Positions 8,036-16,034 of a stretch of DNA of 64,000 bases are shown one piece after another. The position numbers and the translations under genes were made by a program. The notes beneath the pieces are model-generated. The model saw nothing but the letters and a program-made list of their open reading frames with translations, made no database searches and was not told where the DNA came from. Position 1 is the first letter of the stretch. Every line of letters starts with the position of its first letter. Where the stretch lies: contig OZ251549.1 in NCBI GenBank assembly GCA_965243415.1, positions 1,736,001 to 1,800,000 of the forward strand. The letters are read 5' to 3'. Source of the DNA: G965204755 sp965243415. Lineage in GTDB: Bacteria; Acidobacteriota; Vicinamibacteria; Marinacidobacterales; Marinacidobacteraceae.

Positions 8036-9784
8036 ATGCCCCGGAACCGCCCTCCCGGAACCGGAGAACCGGGCGAGCCCGCGTCCGCGAACCCGGTGAT
8101 CGCCGGCGTCGCTGCCGCAGCCCTGGCGGAGGCCGGGGAACGGGAGGCGGCCTTCCGGGCGGACGCGGCCCCTCCGGGCGGACTGGGACGCACCGGCGAG
8201 CGGGGAAGCGCCCCCCGGCTGGGTTGGGTGGACCTGCCCCTCCGGGCCGCTCCCCTGGTGGACGCCGGGGAGTCGCTCCGGGCCGCACTCGCGGCCGACG
8301 GCATCGGCCGGGTGGTCGTCGTCGGGATGGGAGGGTCGGGCCTCGGCGCCGAGACGCTCGTCGCCACGCTGCCGCCGCGGGCCGACGGAGCGGCGGCGGG
8401 CAGACTCCCGGTCGAGGCCCTGAACAGTCTGGCGCCGGAGGCGGTGCGCGCGGCGGTCGCGCCCGACCGCGTGCCGGAGACCGCGTTCCTCATCGCCTCC
8501 AAGTCGGGGACCACGGTGGAGACCGTCGCGCTGGAATCGGTGATCGTGGACGCGGTCGCCCGCTCCGGCGGATCCGTCGCCCGGCAACTGCTGGCCCTGA
8601 GCGACCCCGGTTCGCCGCTGCTGGCGCGGGCCGAGGCCGACGGTTGGCGCGCCGCCTTCCGCGGGAACCCGGAGGTCGGGGGTCGTTTCTCGGCGCTCAG
8701 CGCCTACGGTCTCTTCCCGGCGGCGCTGGCCGGCCGCGAACTCCGCCCGTCGCTGCGGCGCGCCGCCCGACTCCGCCGGGCGCTCGATGAGGCGGGAGCG
8801 ACGGACTCCGACCCCGGCATCGGGCTCGGGACCCTCCTCGCAGCGCTCCACGATGCCGGGCGCCGGCAGATCCATCTCTCCGCGGAGCCCGGGCTCGAGC
8901 CGCTCCTCCCCTGGCTGGAGCAGTTGTTCGCCGAGAGCGCCGGCAAGGACGGGAAGGGGTTCCTGCCGGTGATCCTGCCGCCCCGGCCGGCGCGCCGCGC
9001 GTTCGGGTCGGCGGTCCCGGCGGCCGGACCGTTCCCCCCGGCGGCGTCAGGTCGGTCCGCGTCGGGCCCCGCGGCCCTGCTCCTCCACCTCGGCGCCGCC
9101 GCCGGAGACGACGCGGACCGGTTGCGGCAGGCCGCCGCCGGGGTCCCGGTGATCCGCTGTCCGGTCGGGCCGGAGGGCGTCCTCGCCGAGGTGTTCCGCT
9201 GGGAAGTGGCGGTGGCGGTGTTCGCCCACCAGATCGGGGTGGACCCCTACGACCAGCCGGACATAGACGGCTCGAAGGCCCTGGCGCGGCGGCTGATCGC
9301 CGGTCGGGCCGCGCCCCCCGAGGCGCCGCGGCGGTCCGACGCGGCGCTGTCCGCGTTCCTCCGGGAAGCGGCCGCCGGGGGGCTGGCGCTGAACGCCTTC
9401 GGGCACCGGAACGACGAGTCCGTCGCGCTCTTCCAGGCGTTGCAGCGTGACCTGGCCGCAACGCTCGGGACGGTTCCGGCGGTCGCCTTCGGTCCCTCGC
9501 TGCTCCACACCCTGGGTCAGTTGGAGAAGGGCGGGCCGCCGGATCTCTCGGTTCTGGTATTGACCTGGGGAGGGGGGCCGGACCTCCCGATTCCGGCGTT
9601 CGCCGGCGAGCCGGCCGGACTCGGCTGCCGCGCGCTCCTGCGCCTGCTCGCCGCCGCGGACCACGCGGCGCTCGGGGAGGCCGGCCGCCGGGTGTTCCGG
9701 CTCGACGCCGGGGACGAGGGGCTCGCTCCGCTGGCGGCGCGGATCCGGGAGGCCGCCGCCGCGTCCTTCGGCGGGGATGGCTGA
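8036..9784 (+). CDS. pgi: Phosphoglucose isomerase (C-terminal half of Tal-Pgi type)
   Basis: This 582-residue protein is a glucose-6-phosphate isomerase family member with two SIS-type domains. The first SIS domain carries VVVGMGGSGLGAETL and ASKSGTT (the phosphate-binding serine/threonine loop) near residues 105-165. The second contains the FAESAGKDGKGFLPV segment near 300 and NAFGHRN near 460. The sequence resembles the isomerase half of the fused transaldolase-glucose-6-phosphate isomerase of some bacteria, but no transaldolase domain is present upstream. It should interconvert glucose-6-P and fructose-6-P in the cytoplasm. The ATG at 8036 is the best internal start; earlier codons overlap the msrP 5' end and are unlikely. 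The next gene overlaps its end by eight bases. Confidence 0.88.
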   Translation: MPRNRPPGTGEPGEPASANPVIAGVAAAALAEAGEREAAFRADAAPPGGLGRTGERGSAPRLGWVDLPLRAAPLVDAGESLRAALAADGIGRVVVVGMGGSGLGAETLVATLPPRADGAAAGRLPVEALNSLAPEAVRAAVAPDRVPETAFLIASKSGTTVETVALESVIVDAVARSGGSVARQLLALSDPGSPLLARAEADGWRAAFRGNPEVGGRFSALSAYGLFPAALAGRELRPSLRRAARLRRALDEAGATDSDPGIGLGTLLAALHDAGRRQIHLSAEPGLEPLLPWLEQLFAESAGKDGKGFLPVILPPRPARRAFGSAVPAAGPFPPAASGRSASGPAALLLHLGAAAGDDADRLRQAAAGVPVIRCPVGPEGVLAEVFRWEVAVAVFAHQIGVDPYDQPDIDGSKALARRLIAGRAAPPEAPRRSDAALSAFLREAAAGGLALNAFGHRNDESVALFQALQRDLAATLGTVPAVAFGPSLLHTLGQLEKGGPPDLSVLVLTWGGGPDLPIPAFAGEPAGLGCRALLRLLAAADHAALGEAGRRVFRLDAGDEGLAPLAARIREAAAASFGGDG

Positions 9785-11204
9785 CCCGCTCCCCGAGCGC
9801 ACCGCCATCGAACTGGCGGCCCTGATCCGGCGCCGGGAGGTCTCCGCGGTGGAGGTGATGGACGCCCATCTCGAGCGCCTGGCGGCGACGAATCCGCGGG
9901 TGAACGCGGTGGTGACCCTTGTCGCGGACTCCGCCCGGCGCGGCGCCGAAGCCGCCGACCGCGCCCTCGCCGCCGGCGAGCCGGTAGGCCCGCTCCACGG
10001 CCTGCCGGTGGCCCACAAGGATCTGGTTCCGACGAAGGGGATCCGGACCACCTTCGGCTCCCGGATCTACGAGTCGTTCGTTCCCCGGGCCGACGGCCTC
10101 CTCGTGGAACGGCTGCGCGCCGCCGGGGCGATCACCCTGGGGAAGACGAACACCCCGGAGTTCGGCGCCGGTTCGCAGACCTTCAACGAGGTGTTCGGGC
10201 CGACCCGGAACCCCTGGGAGCTGACGAAGACCCCCGGCGGCTCCAGCGGCGGAGCGGCGGCGGCGCTCGCCTGCGGGATGGTTCCCCTCGCCGACGGGAG
10301 CGATTTCGGGGGCTCGCTGCGGAACCCGGCGAGTTTCTGCGGCGTGGTCGGGTTCCGCCCCTCCGCGGGTCTCGTTCCGATGTGGCCGAACGAGACCCCG
10401 CGCTTCCCGATTCCGGTGGAGGGCCCGATGGCGCGTACGGTGGCCGACGCCGCCCTGATGCTGAGCGCGCTCGCCGGCCGCGACGAACGCGCTCCGCTCT
10501 CTTTCGAGACGCCGGCGGAGGTGTTCCACGCGCCTCTCGAAGCGGACTTCCGCGGCGTCCGGGTCGCCTGGGCCGCCACGATCGCCGGCCTGCCGTTCGA
10601 CCCGGCGGTCACCGCCGCCCTGGCGCCGGCCCGGCGGGTGCTCGAAGGTCTCGGCTGCGAGGTCGAAGAGGCGGCGCCGGACCTCGAGGGCGGCCGGGAG
10701 ATCTTCCGGCGGCTGCGGGCCTGGTACTTCCACCGCCGCTTCCGCCGGCACCTGCGGCGCCACCGGGAACTCCTGAAGGACACCGTCGCCGGGAACATCG
10801 AGGAGGGCGCCCGGCTCTCCGCCGCGGAGGTGCGGGAGGCCGAGCGGGGTCGGGAAGAGATGGCCGCGCGGGCGGCGCGGTTCTTCGACCGGTACCGGTT
10901 CCTGGCGCTGCCGGTGGCGCAGGTCCCGCCCTTCGAGGTGGAGCAGGAGTGGGTCCGGGAGATCGCCGGCGTCCGGATGGGTTCCTACATCGAGTGGATG
11001 GAGTCCTGCTCGCTGGTATCCCTCCTCGGCGTTCCCGCGATCTCGGTCCCCTTCGGGCGGACCCCGGACGATCTCCCGGTGGGGCTGCAGATCGTGGGCC
11101 GGGCGACCGGCGACCACCGCGGCGACCGAGCGCTGCTGCGGTTCGCCCACACCTTCGAGCAGGCGGCCGCCCTCCCGCGCCGCTTCCCGGTGATTCCGGG
11201 ATGA
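9777..11204 (+). CDS. Amidase-signature family amidase
   Basis: This 475-residue protein is a member of the amidase signature (GatA-like) family. The catalytic lysine is in the VAHKD segment near residue 81, the glycine/serine-rich signature is TPGGSSGGAAAALACG near 152-167, and the nucleophile serine is in DGSDFGGSLRNPA near 172-180, giving the Ser-cisSer-Lys triad. The insertion at residues 300-370 is rich in Arg and Glu and differs from GatA, so it is probably a stand-alone amidase hydrolysing small amides; no substrate can be named. No gatB or gatC neighbours are present. Its start overlaps the pgi stop by eight bases. Its last 40 bases belong to a 259-bp segment present three times. Confidence 0.9.
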   Translation: MADPLPERTAIELAALIRRREVSAVEVMDAHLERLAATNPRVNAVVTLVADSARRGAEAADRALAAGEPVGPLHGLPVAHKDLVPTKGIRTTFGSRIYESFVPRADGLLVERLRAAGAITLGKTNTPEFGAGSQTFNEVFGPTRNPWELTKTPGGSSGGAAAALACGMVPLADGSDFGGSLRNPASFCGVVGFRPSAGLVPMWPNETPRFPIPVEGPMARTVADAALMLSALAGRDERAPLSFETPAEVFHAPLEADFRGVRVAWAATIAGLPFDPAVTAALAPARRVLEGLGCEVEEAAPDLEGGREIFRRLRAWYFHRRFRRHLRRHRELLKDTVAGNIEEGARLSAAEVREAERGREEMAARAARFFDRYRFLALPVAQVPPFEVEQEWVREIAGVRMGSYIEWMESCSLVSLLGVPAISVPFGRTPDDLPVGLQIVGRATGDHRGDRALLRFAHTFEQAAALPRRFPVIPG

Positions 11205-11936
11205 CCGCGGCGGGCGGCGGCGAGGATCCGGCCTACCGGCGGCCCCGGCAGGCGAAGACCGCGGCGGGCGGGACCTTCCGCCGGATGGTCTCCGTGTGCC
11301 GGACACTCCGGAACCGTTCCCGGAGGGCCCGGGTGAACCCGGTGCGGCTCCGGAACGGGAGCGCGAGCAGATAGACGGAGAAGACGAACGGACCGTCCGG
11401 CGGCAGGGTGCGGCAGAGCCGGCGGCCGCCCTTCCGCGCCGCTTCCCGGTGGTTCCGGGATGACCGCGCCGGGCGGCGGCGAGGATCCGGCCTACCGGCG
11501 GCCGCGGCCGGCGAAGACCGCGGCCGGGGGGACCTTCCGCCGGATGGTCTCCGTGTGCCGGACGCTCCGGAACCGCTCCCGGAGGGCTCGGGCGAACCCG
11601 GTGCGGCTCCGGAACGGGAGCGCGAGCAGATAGACGAAGAAGACGAACGGACCGTCCGGCGGCAGGGTGCGGCCGAGCCGGCGGCCGCCCTTCCGAGCCG
11701 CTTCCCGGTGGTTCCGGGACGACCGCGCCGGGCGGCGGCGAGGATCCGGCCTACCGGCGGCCGCGGCAGGCGAAGACCGCGGCGGGCGGGACATTCCGCC
11801 AGATGGTCTCCGTGCGCCGGACGCTCCGGAACCGCTCTCGGAGGGCCCGGGCGAACCCGGTGCGGCTCCAGAACGGGAGCGCGTGGAGATAGACGAAGAA
11901 GACGAACTGGCCGTCCGGCGGCAGGGTGCGGCAGAC
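11162..11936. repeat. Three tandem copies of a 259-bp segment spanning two convergent gene ends
   Basis: Units begin at 11162, 11421 and 11680, each exactly 259 bases apart (check words GGCGGCCGCC and GAGGATCCGG recur with that period). Each unit carries the 3' end of the amidase gene, a short spacer, and the 3' end of the convergent methyltransferase. Only the first unit joins the intact amidase and only the third joins the intact methyltransferase, so units one and two carry headless methyltransferase tails and units two and three carry headless amidase tails. The copies differ at scattered positions. The region between 11205 and 11750 holds nothing else recognisable. Confidence 0.93.
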
Positions 11937-12374
11937 GCCGTCGAGCGCGGCCTGCTGCTGCTCCCGGGCCAGGACCGACCAGGGCAGCGTGGCCACCACC
12001 ACCTGCGGCCGGGGAAGGGCCTCGGCGGCGCAGATCTCCGGGAGGCGGGCCAGGTCGTCCACGACCAGATGCACCTCCGGGAGGCGGCGGCGCAGCGCTT
12101 CGGCGCAGATCGGGTTCACCTCCACCGCCATCAGCCGCATCCGGTCCGGCTTCCGCGCCAGCAGTTCTTCGGTGACCGCGCCGTCGCCGGCCCCGGCTTC
12201 CACCACGCTGCCGCGATCGGGCCATTCGACCGCCCGCGCGATGGCCTGCCCCAGTTGCGGGGAACTGGCGCGGACCGCCCCGACCTGCCGCGGCCGGGCC
12301 AGGAACTGCCGGAGGAGCGTGTTGCCCGTCGGCGCCTCCGCGACGGGCGCCCGGCGGCCCGGGTCGCCGCCCAC
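11751..12374 (-). CDS. Class I SAM methyltransferase, PmtA/KsgA-like
   Basis: This 207-residue protein is a Rossmann-fold methyltransferase. Motif I is VVEAGAGDGAVTEELL near residue 60, followed by an acidic motif II in MAVEVNP and a motif IV VVATLPWS near 125. The N-terminal segment LLRQFLARPRQVGAVRASSPQLGQAI matches the phospholipid N-methyltransferase / rRNA dimethyltransferase-like group (PmtA-like), so phosphatidylethanolamine methylation is a reasonable guess. It ends at 11751, and its C-terminal 60 residues are repeated twice more downstream as headless fragments. It is the last gene of a run with the CoA-binding protein and metY; the ATG at 12374 abuts the stop of the CoA-binding gene. 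Confidence 0.8.
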   Translation of the reverse strand: MGGDPGRRAPVAEAPTGNTLLRQFLARPRQVGAVRASSPQLGQAIARAVEWPDRGSVVEAGAGDGAVTEELLARKPDRMRLMAVEVNPICAEALRRRLPEVHLVVDDLARLPEICAAEALPRPQVVVATLPWSVLAREQQQAALDGVCRTLPPDGQFVFFVYLHALPFWSRTGFARALRERFRSVRRTETIWRNVPPAAVFACRGRR

Positions 12375-12887
12375 CTACACGCCGCGGGTGGCGACGAGGC
12401 GGCGGGTGGAGAACCCCAGCCAGTGGAGCCGGCCGAAGTGGCGGGCGTGCTCCACCTTGAGGCAGCGGTCCATGACCACTTCCATCCCCAGTTCCTCGGC
12501 GCGCTCGGCCGCTTCCCGGTGGACCACGCCGTACTGCAGCCAGAGGCCCTTCGTCCGGCCGGCGCACTCTTCCACGATGCCGGGAACGGCCGCCGGGGCC
12601 CGGAACACATTCACCAGGTCCACCGGCTCCGGGAGCGCCGCCACCGAGGGGTAGCAGCGCTCGCCGAGGATCTCTTCCGCCCGCGGGTTCACCGGCAGGA
12701 TGCGGAAGCCGTTCCGCTGCAGGTAGAACGCGACGAAGTAGCTGCCGCGCAACTCCCGGGGCGAGAGCCCCACCACGGCGACCGTCCGGGCGCCGCCGAC
12801 GAGCCGGCGGATGCGTTCCGGATCCTGCCAGCGGGAGAGATCCGGCGTTTCCTCCGGGATCTCGCAGGCGGTGGTCAGATCGGACAT
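12375..12887 (-). CDS. CoA-binding domain protein (YccU-like)
   Basis: This 170-residue protein is a single CoA-binding Rossmann domain. Its nucleotide-binding strand-loop is TVAVVGLSPRELRGSYFVAFYL near residues 35-55, followed by the ILPVNPRA and VDLVNVFRAP segments typical of YccU-type proteins, and ends with DRCLKVEH and a histidine. Proteins of this family bind CoA but have no firmly assigned reaction. It overlaps the 3' end of the metY gene by 13 bases and is immediately followed by the methyltransferase, which makes co-transcription with metY likely. Association of YccU-like genes with O-acetylhomoserine sulfhydrylase is recurrent in several phyla and suggests a supporting role in sulfur assimilation. 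Confidence 0.88.
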   Translation of the reverse strand: MSDLTTACEIPEETPDLSRWQDPERIRRLVGGARTVAVVGLSPRELRGSYFVAFYLQRNGFRILPVNPRAEEILGERCYPSVAALPEPVDLVNVFRAPAAVPGIVEECAGRTKGLWLQYGVVHREAAERAEELGMEVVMDRCLKVEHARHFGRLHWLGFSTRRLVATRGV

Positions 12888-14239
12888 GCGGCTCCTTCCG
12901 CTTCCGCCGGGGTGTGTTCCGGCGCGTCTTCGTCCGCGGCGGCGGCGAGCCCGGCGGCGAGGTCCCGGAGCAGGTCCTCCGGGTCTTCGATCCCCACCGA
13001 CAGGCGGATGGTGCCGGCGGAGATCCCGGCGCCGGCCAGTTCCTCCTCGCTCAACTGCCGGTGGGTGGTGCTCGCCGGATGGATCACCAGACTCTTGGCG
13101 TCGCCCACGTTGGCGAGATGCGAGAACAGCGACAGCGCCCCGAGGAACCGGCGTCCGGCGGCGCGCCCTCCCTTCAGGTCGAAGGAGAACACCGAACCGG
13201 CGCCCTTCGGCAGGTACTTGCGAACGAGCGGGGCGAAGCGGCTCGACGGCAGGCCGGGGTGGGCGACCGCCGCGACTTCCGGCCGCCCCGCCAGGTATTC
13301 GGCGACCCGCAGGGCGTTCGCGGAGTGGCGTTCCATCCGCAGCGGCAGGGTCTCGATCCCCTGGAGGAACAGGAAGGCGTTGAACGGCGACAGGGCCGCG
13401 CCGAGATCCCGGAGCGTCTCCGCCCGGAGTTTCATCAGGAACCCGTACTCGCCGAAAGTCGCCGGGAACGCGAGCCCGTGGTAGGCCGGGGAGGGCTCGG
13501 CGATCCCGGGGAACTTGCCGTTGCCCCAGTCGAACCGCCCGGACTCGGCCACGATCCCGCCGATGCTGGTGCCGTGGCCGCCGAGGAACTTGGTGGCGGA
13601 GTGGACGACCAGGTCCGCGCCCCACTCCAGCGGGCGGCAGAGGAAGGGCGTGGCGAAGGTGGAGTCCACCATGAGCGGGACGCCGTGCCCGTGGGCGACC
13701 TCCGCGACGCGTTCCAGGTCGAGGACATTCCCGCCCGGGTTCCCGATGGTCTCGCCGAAGAGGAGCCGGGTCTCGTCCCGGAGGGCGCGCCGGAACTGCT
13801 CCGGGTCGTCGGGGTCCACCAGGGTGACCGAGAACCCCAGTTTGCGTTCCAGATGCCGCAGTTGGGTGAGGGTGCCGCCGTAGAGCGCCCGGGAGGCCAC
13901 CAGGTGGTCGCCGGGCCGCAGGATGGTGAAGAACGCCGCCGCCTGCGCCGCGAGGCCGGAGGCGAAGGCCACGGCGCCGATCGCGCCTTCGAGGTTGGCG
14001 AGCCGCTCCTCGAAGGCGGCCACCGTCGGGTTCATGATCCGGGAGTAGGTGTTCCCGTACTCCTGCAGGTCGAAGTAGGCGGCGGCGGACTCCGGATCCT
14101 CGAAGACATAACTCGTCGTCTGGAAGATCGGCACCGCCCGCGCCCCGGTGTAGGGCTCCGGGCGCGCCCCGGCATGCACGGCGCGGGTGGCGAACCCGAA
14201 ATCGGGGGGCGCCCCGCCGTTCGGTCGGTCTTCGGTCAT
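12875..14239 (-). CDS. metY: O-acetylhomoserine aminocarboxypropyltransferase (sulfhydrylase)
   Basis: This 454-residue protein is a Cys/Met-metabolism PLP enzyme of the MetY type. It makes homocysteine from O-acetylhomoserine and sulfide. The N-terminus has FATRAVHAG and QTTSYVF; the PLP lysine is in VHSATKFLGGHGTS near residue 212; and the YSRIMNPT segment binds the PLP phosphate across the dimer. The long insertion FDWGNGKFPG is characteristic of MetY rather than MetB/MetC. The ATG at 14239 lies in a C-rich leader without a clear purine site. It is the sulfhydrylase partner of metX at 16035-17267, which gives direct sulfhydrylation, but the two genes are separated by two unrelated genes on the other strand. 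Confidence 0.93.
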   Translation of the reverse strand: MTEDRPNGGAPPDFGFATRAVHAGARPEPYTGARAVPIFQTTSYVFEDPESAAAYFDLQEYGNTYSRIMNPTVAAFEERLANLEGAIGAVAFASGLAAQAAAFFTILRPGDHLVASRALYGGTLTQLRHLERKLGFSVTLVDPDDPEQFRRALRDETRLLFGETIGNPGGNVLDLERVAEVAHGHGVPLMVDSTFATPFLCRPLEWGADLVVHSATKFLGGHGTSIGGIVAESGRFDWGNGKFPGIAEPSPAYHGLAFPATFGEYGFLMKLRAETLRDLGAALSPFNAFLFLQGIETLPLRMERHSANALRVAEYLAGRPEVAAVAHPGLPSSRFAPLVRKYLPKGAGSVFSFDLKGGRAAGRRFLGALSLFSHLANVGDAKSLVIHPASTTHRQLSEEELAGAGISAGTIRLSVGIEDPEDLLRDLAAGLAAAADEDAPEHTPAEAEGAACPI

Positions 14240-14642
14240 GTCGGGGGTGGGTGCTCGGGGGAGGATCGGGGGAGGGTGTTCGGGGTGGATCGGCGGGGAG
14301 GAGTCGGCGGCCCCGGGCGGCGCACCCCGGGGCCGGAGCGCGTCACGCCGCCTCACGCTCCGTCGCGCCGGGCGGGGAAAGCGGCTGATCGGGCGCGGGA
14401 CTCGGAGAGGGTGTTCCCGCGCTCGCCGGGGTGCGCCCACCCGTCTGCCCGTCGCCGGATCGGAGCCGGAAGGGTAGCGAGTCGGCCCGCGTATCCGCGT
14501 CCTCCTCGCGGAGGCGCGGGACCTCTGCGGGGGAGACACCGCTCTTCGATCCTGCGGTGGTCGCTCCGGCTAACCTCCGGCGGCGCGAACGGAACCGCGG
14601 GCCCGTCGGCCCGGCGCTTCGCAGCCGTAGGAGGTAGAGGAG
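14240..14642. other. Divergent intergenic region with a 9-bp inverted repeat in the metY leader
   Basis: This 403-base spacer lies between metY (leftward) and the first HicB-like gene (rightward). A perfect inverted repeat sits at 14309-14334: GGCCCCGGG and CCCGGGGCC enclose an 8-base loop. On the metY strand it lies 70-95 bases before the start. A weaker stem (GGAGCG/CGCTCC on the metY strand) lies just beyond it. The leader next to metY contains repeated CCCGA(T/A)C-like heptads. I looked for a SAM-binding riboswitch pattern and cannot support one. No gene is seen. Confidence 0.5.
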
Positions 14643-15119
14643 ATGCAGCGACTCCCCCTGTACTTCGACCTTCGGGTCGTCGCGGCCGGCGGCCGTTTTC
14701 TGGCCAGCGTGGGAATGCGAGGCCGGATCACCTGCGAGGAAGAGTTCGGTTCCACTTGGATGTACGGGGTGAATCCCGGTGGCCTCGCTGAGAACGGGGA
14801 GGATCTCGAGTCCGCCTGCGCCAACTTCCGCCGCGCCCTGACCGAGATCATCGGAGACTCCGCCCGGCAGGCCGCCGACTTCGGCGAGTTCCGGGCCGAT
14901 GTCGAGGAGTTCCTGCTGGGGACGACCGAGGACCTCGTGGACGAGTGGGTGTCTGCCCGTCAGCGGATCCGCGCCGGGAGCGTTCCGAACCTGGGCCTGC
15001 CGCAGGAGACCGCGGACTTGGGGCCGGTTCTCCACCTGCTGGACCTGACCCGCCGCGGAGCGCGGCGACCCGCCGTCACCGAGGGCGCCGGCGATTCCCG
15101 GACGCTCCTGGCGGTCTGA
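14643..15119 (+). CDS. HicB-fold hypothetical protein, paralogue 1
   Basis: This 158-residue protein has an N-terminal module with the outline of HicB-type antitoxins. Strands with LPLYFDLRVV, FLASVGMRG and MYGVNPGG are followed by GEDLESACANFRRALTEII, resembling the HicB pattern in which a short strand with a G/P-rich turn precedes a helix of a 'GETLEEALENLREAL' type. A central helical part follows, and the tail is variable. Function is unknown; if HicB-like it could bind a HicA toxin or act as an orphan regulator. It has a strong ribosome site GGAGGTAGAGGAG just before the ATG. It is clearly paralogous (about half identical by eye) to the next gene. Both lie opposite in strand between metX and metY. 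Confidence 0.7.
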   Translation: MQRLPLYFDLRVVAAGGRFLASVGMRGRITCEEEFGSTWMYGVNPGGLAENGEDLESACANFRRALTEIIGDSARQAADFGEFRADVEEFLLGTTEDLVDEWVSARQRIRAGSVPNLGLPQETADLGPVLHLLDLTRRGARRPAVTEGAGDSRTLLAV

Positions 15120-15260
15120 GCCGTTCCTTCGAAGCGGCGCAGCGGGGTGGACACTCCCGGCGAGGGCGGGCGGCGGGGCGTGTAGGGTTCGCGCCCGGCC
15201 GGCAGGTCCTCCAGTCGCCCGTGTCGTCTGTCGTCGCACCGACCGGGGAGGTTCATCGAG

Positions 15261-15734
15261 ATGCAGAAGATCCCGTTGTACTTCGATCTCCGGGAAGTCG
15301 TGAAGGGCCGCACCTTCGTCGTCACGGTGCGGATGCGGGGCCGGATCACCGGCGTTGACGAGGGGGACGGGTCGGTCTGGATGTACGGCGTGAATCCCGC
15401 CGGTTTGGCCTGTCCCGGCGAGGACCTGAAGTCCGCGTACGCCGGTTTCCGGAGTGCTTTGGGTACTACCCTGACGGACTTCGCGGACCGGGCGCAGGAC
15501 TTCGCGCAGTTCCGGGACGAACTCGAGGCGTTCTTCCGGGGAACGGCGGACGACATCGTGTCCGAATGGTCTGCGGCCCGGCAGGAGATCCGCGCCGGGG
15601 TCGTTCCGGAGTCGGACTGGCTCCGGGAGACGGCGGATCTGGAGCCCGAACTGCGGTTTCGGAATCCGGGCGCGCCGGAGGCGCCGGTTGCGCTGTCCGA
15701 CGAAGAACCGGCGCCGGTGCGCCTGGCGTCCTGA
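15261..15734 (+). CDS. HicB-fold hypothetical protein, paralogue 2
   Basis: This 157-residue protein is the second copy of the tandem pair. Its first 125 residues align without large gaps to paralogue 1 (shared PLYFDLR, MRGRIT, MYGVNP and RAG segments), while the last 30 residues diverge completely. It starts at an ATG after GGGGAGG. The conserved N-terminal half with a variable tail fits a duplicated small domain whose C-terminus tolerates change. No partner toxin with intact reading frame is seen next to it. Function unknown. A short decayed reading frame follows it (see 15735-16034). Confidence 0.68.
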   Translation: MQKIPLYFDLREVVKGRTFVVTVRMRGRITGVDEGDGSVWMYGVNPAGLACPGEDLKSAYAGFRSALGTTLTDFADRAQDFAQFRDELEAFFRGTADDIVSEWSAARQEIRAGVVPESDWLRETADLEPELRFRNPGAPEAPVALSDEEPAPVRLAS

Positions 15735-16034
15735 ACGCGTTCGCTTCCGATTTCTTCCGGCGGGCAGGTCCGCTGGAGCGAGATCCAAGAACACATGGAC
15801 CGACCGGCCCGGGTTGGTCGCTCCGGGTGCCCGATCACCATCGGACGATCCGCTACGACAGCCGGGTGGCGCTGTTGTCGAAAGGCGCCCAAGGGCGGTC
15901 GGATCCGGAGATACCGATCCGCGAGGGGAAGCACCTGTTTCGCGTTTTCGGGATACCGGACTGAGCCGAACGTAAGATCCCCCCAACCGCGCTGATCCGG
16001 AACGCGTCCGGACGACGCGTCGGGAGGGCGGCTC
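15735..16034. other. Spacer with possible decayed HicA-like reading frame
   Basis: These 300 bases lie between HicB-like paralogue 2 and the convergent metX stop. One frame ending at 15964 reads RVPDHHRTIRYDS and later EIPIREGKHLFRVFGIP, which loosely recalls the H-H and 'P-x-H-x-G-K' parts of HicA toxins, but it has no start and other parts do not match. I regard it as a weak hint of a decayed toxin, not a gene. Confidence 0.25.

Noticed and set aside
14240..14642. SAM-sensing riboswitch in front of metY
   Set aside because: Only a simple 9-bp stem is present; none of the conserved cores of known SAM riboswitches could be matched by eye.
15735..16034. HicA toxin gene after the HicB-like pair
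   Set aside because: Resemblance is limited to two short segments in a frame with no start; kept only as a weak hint.
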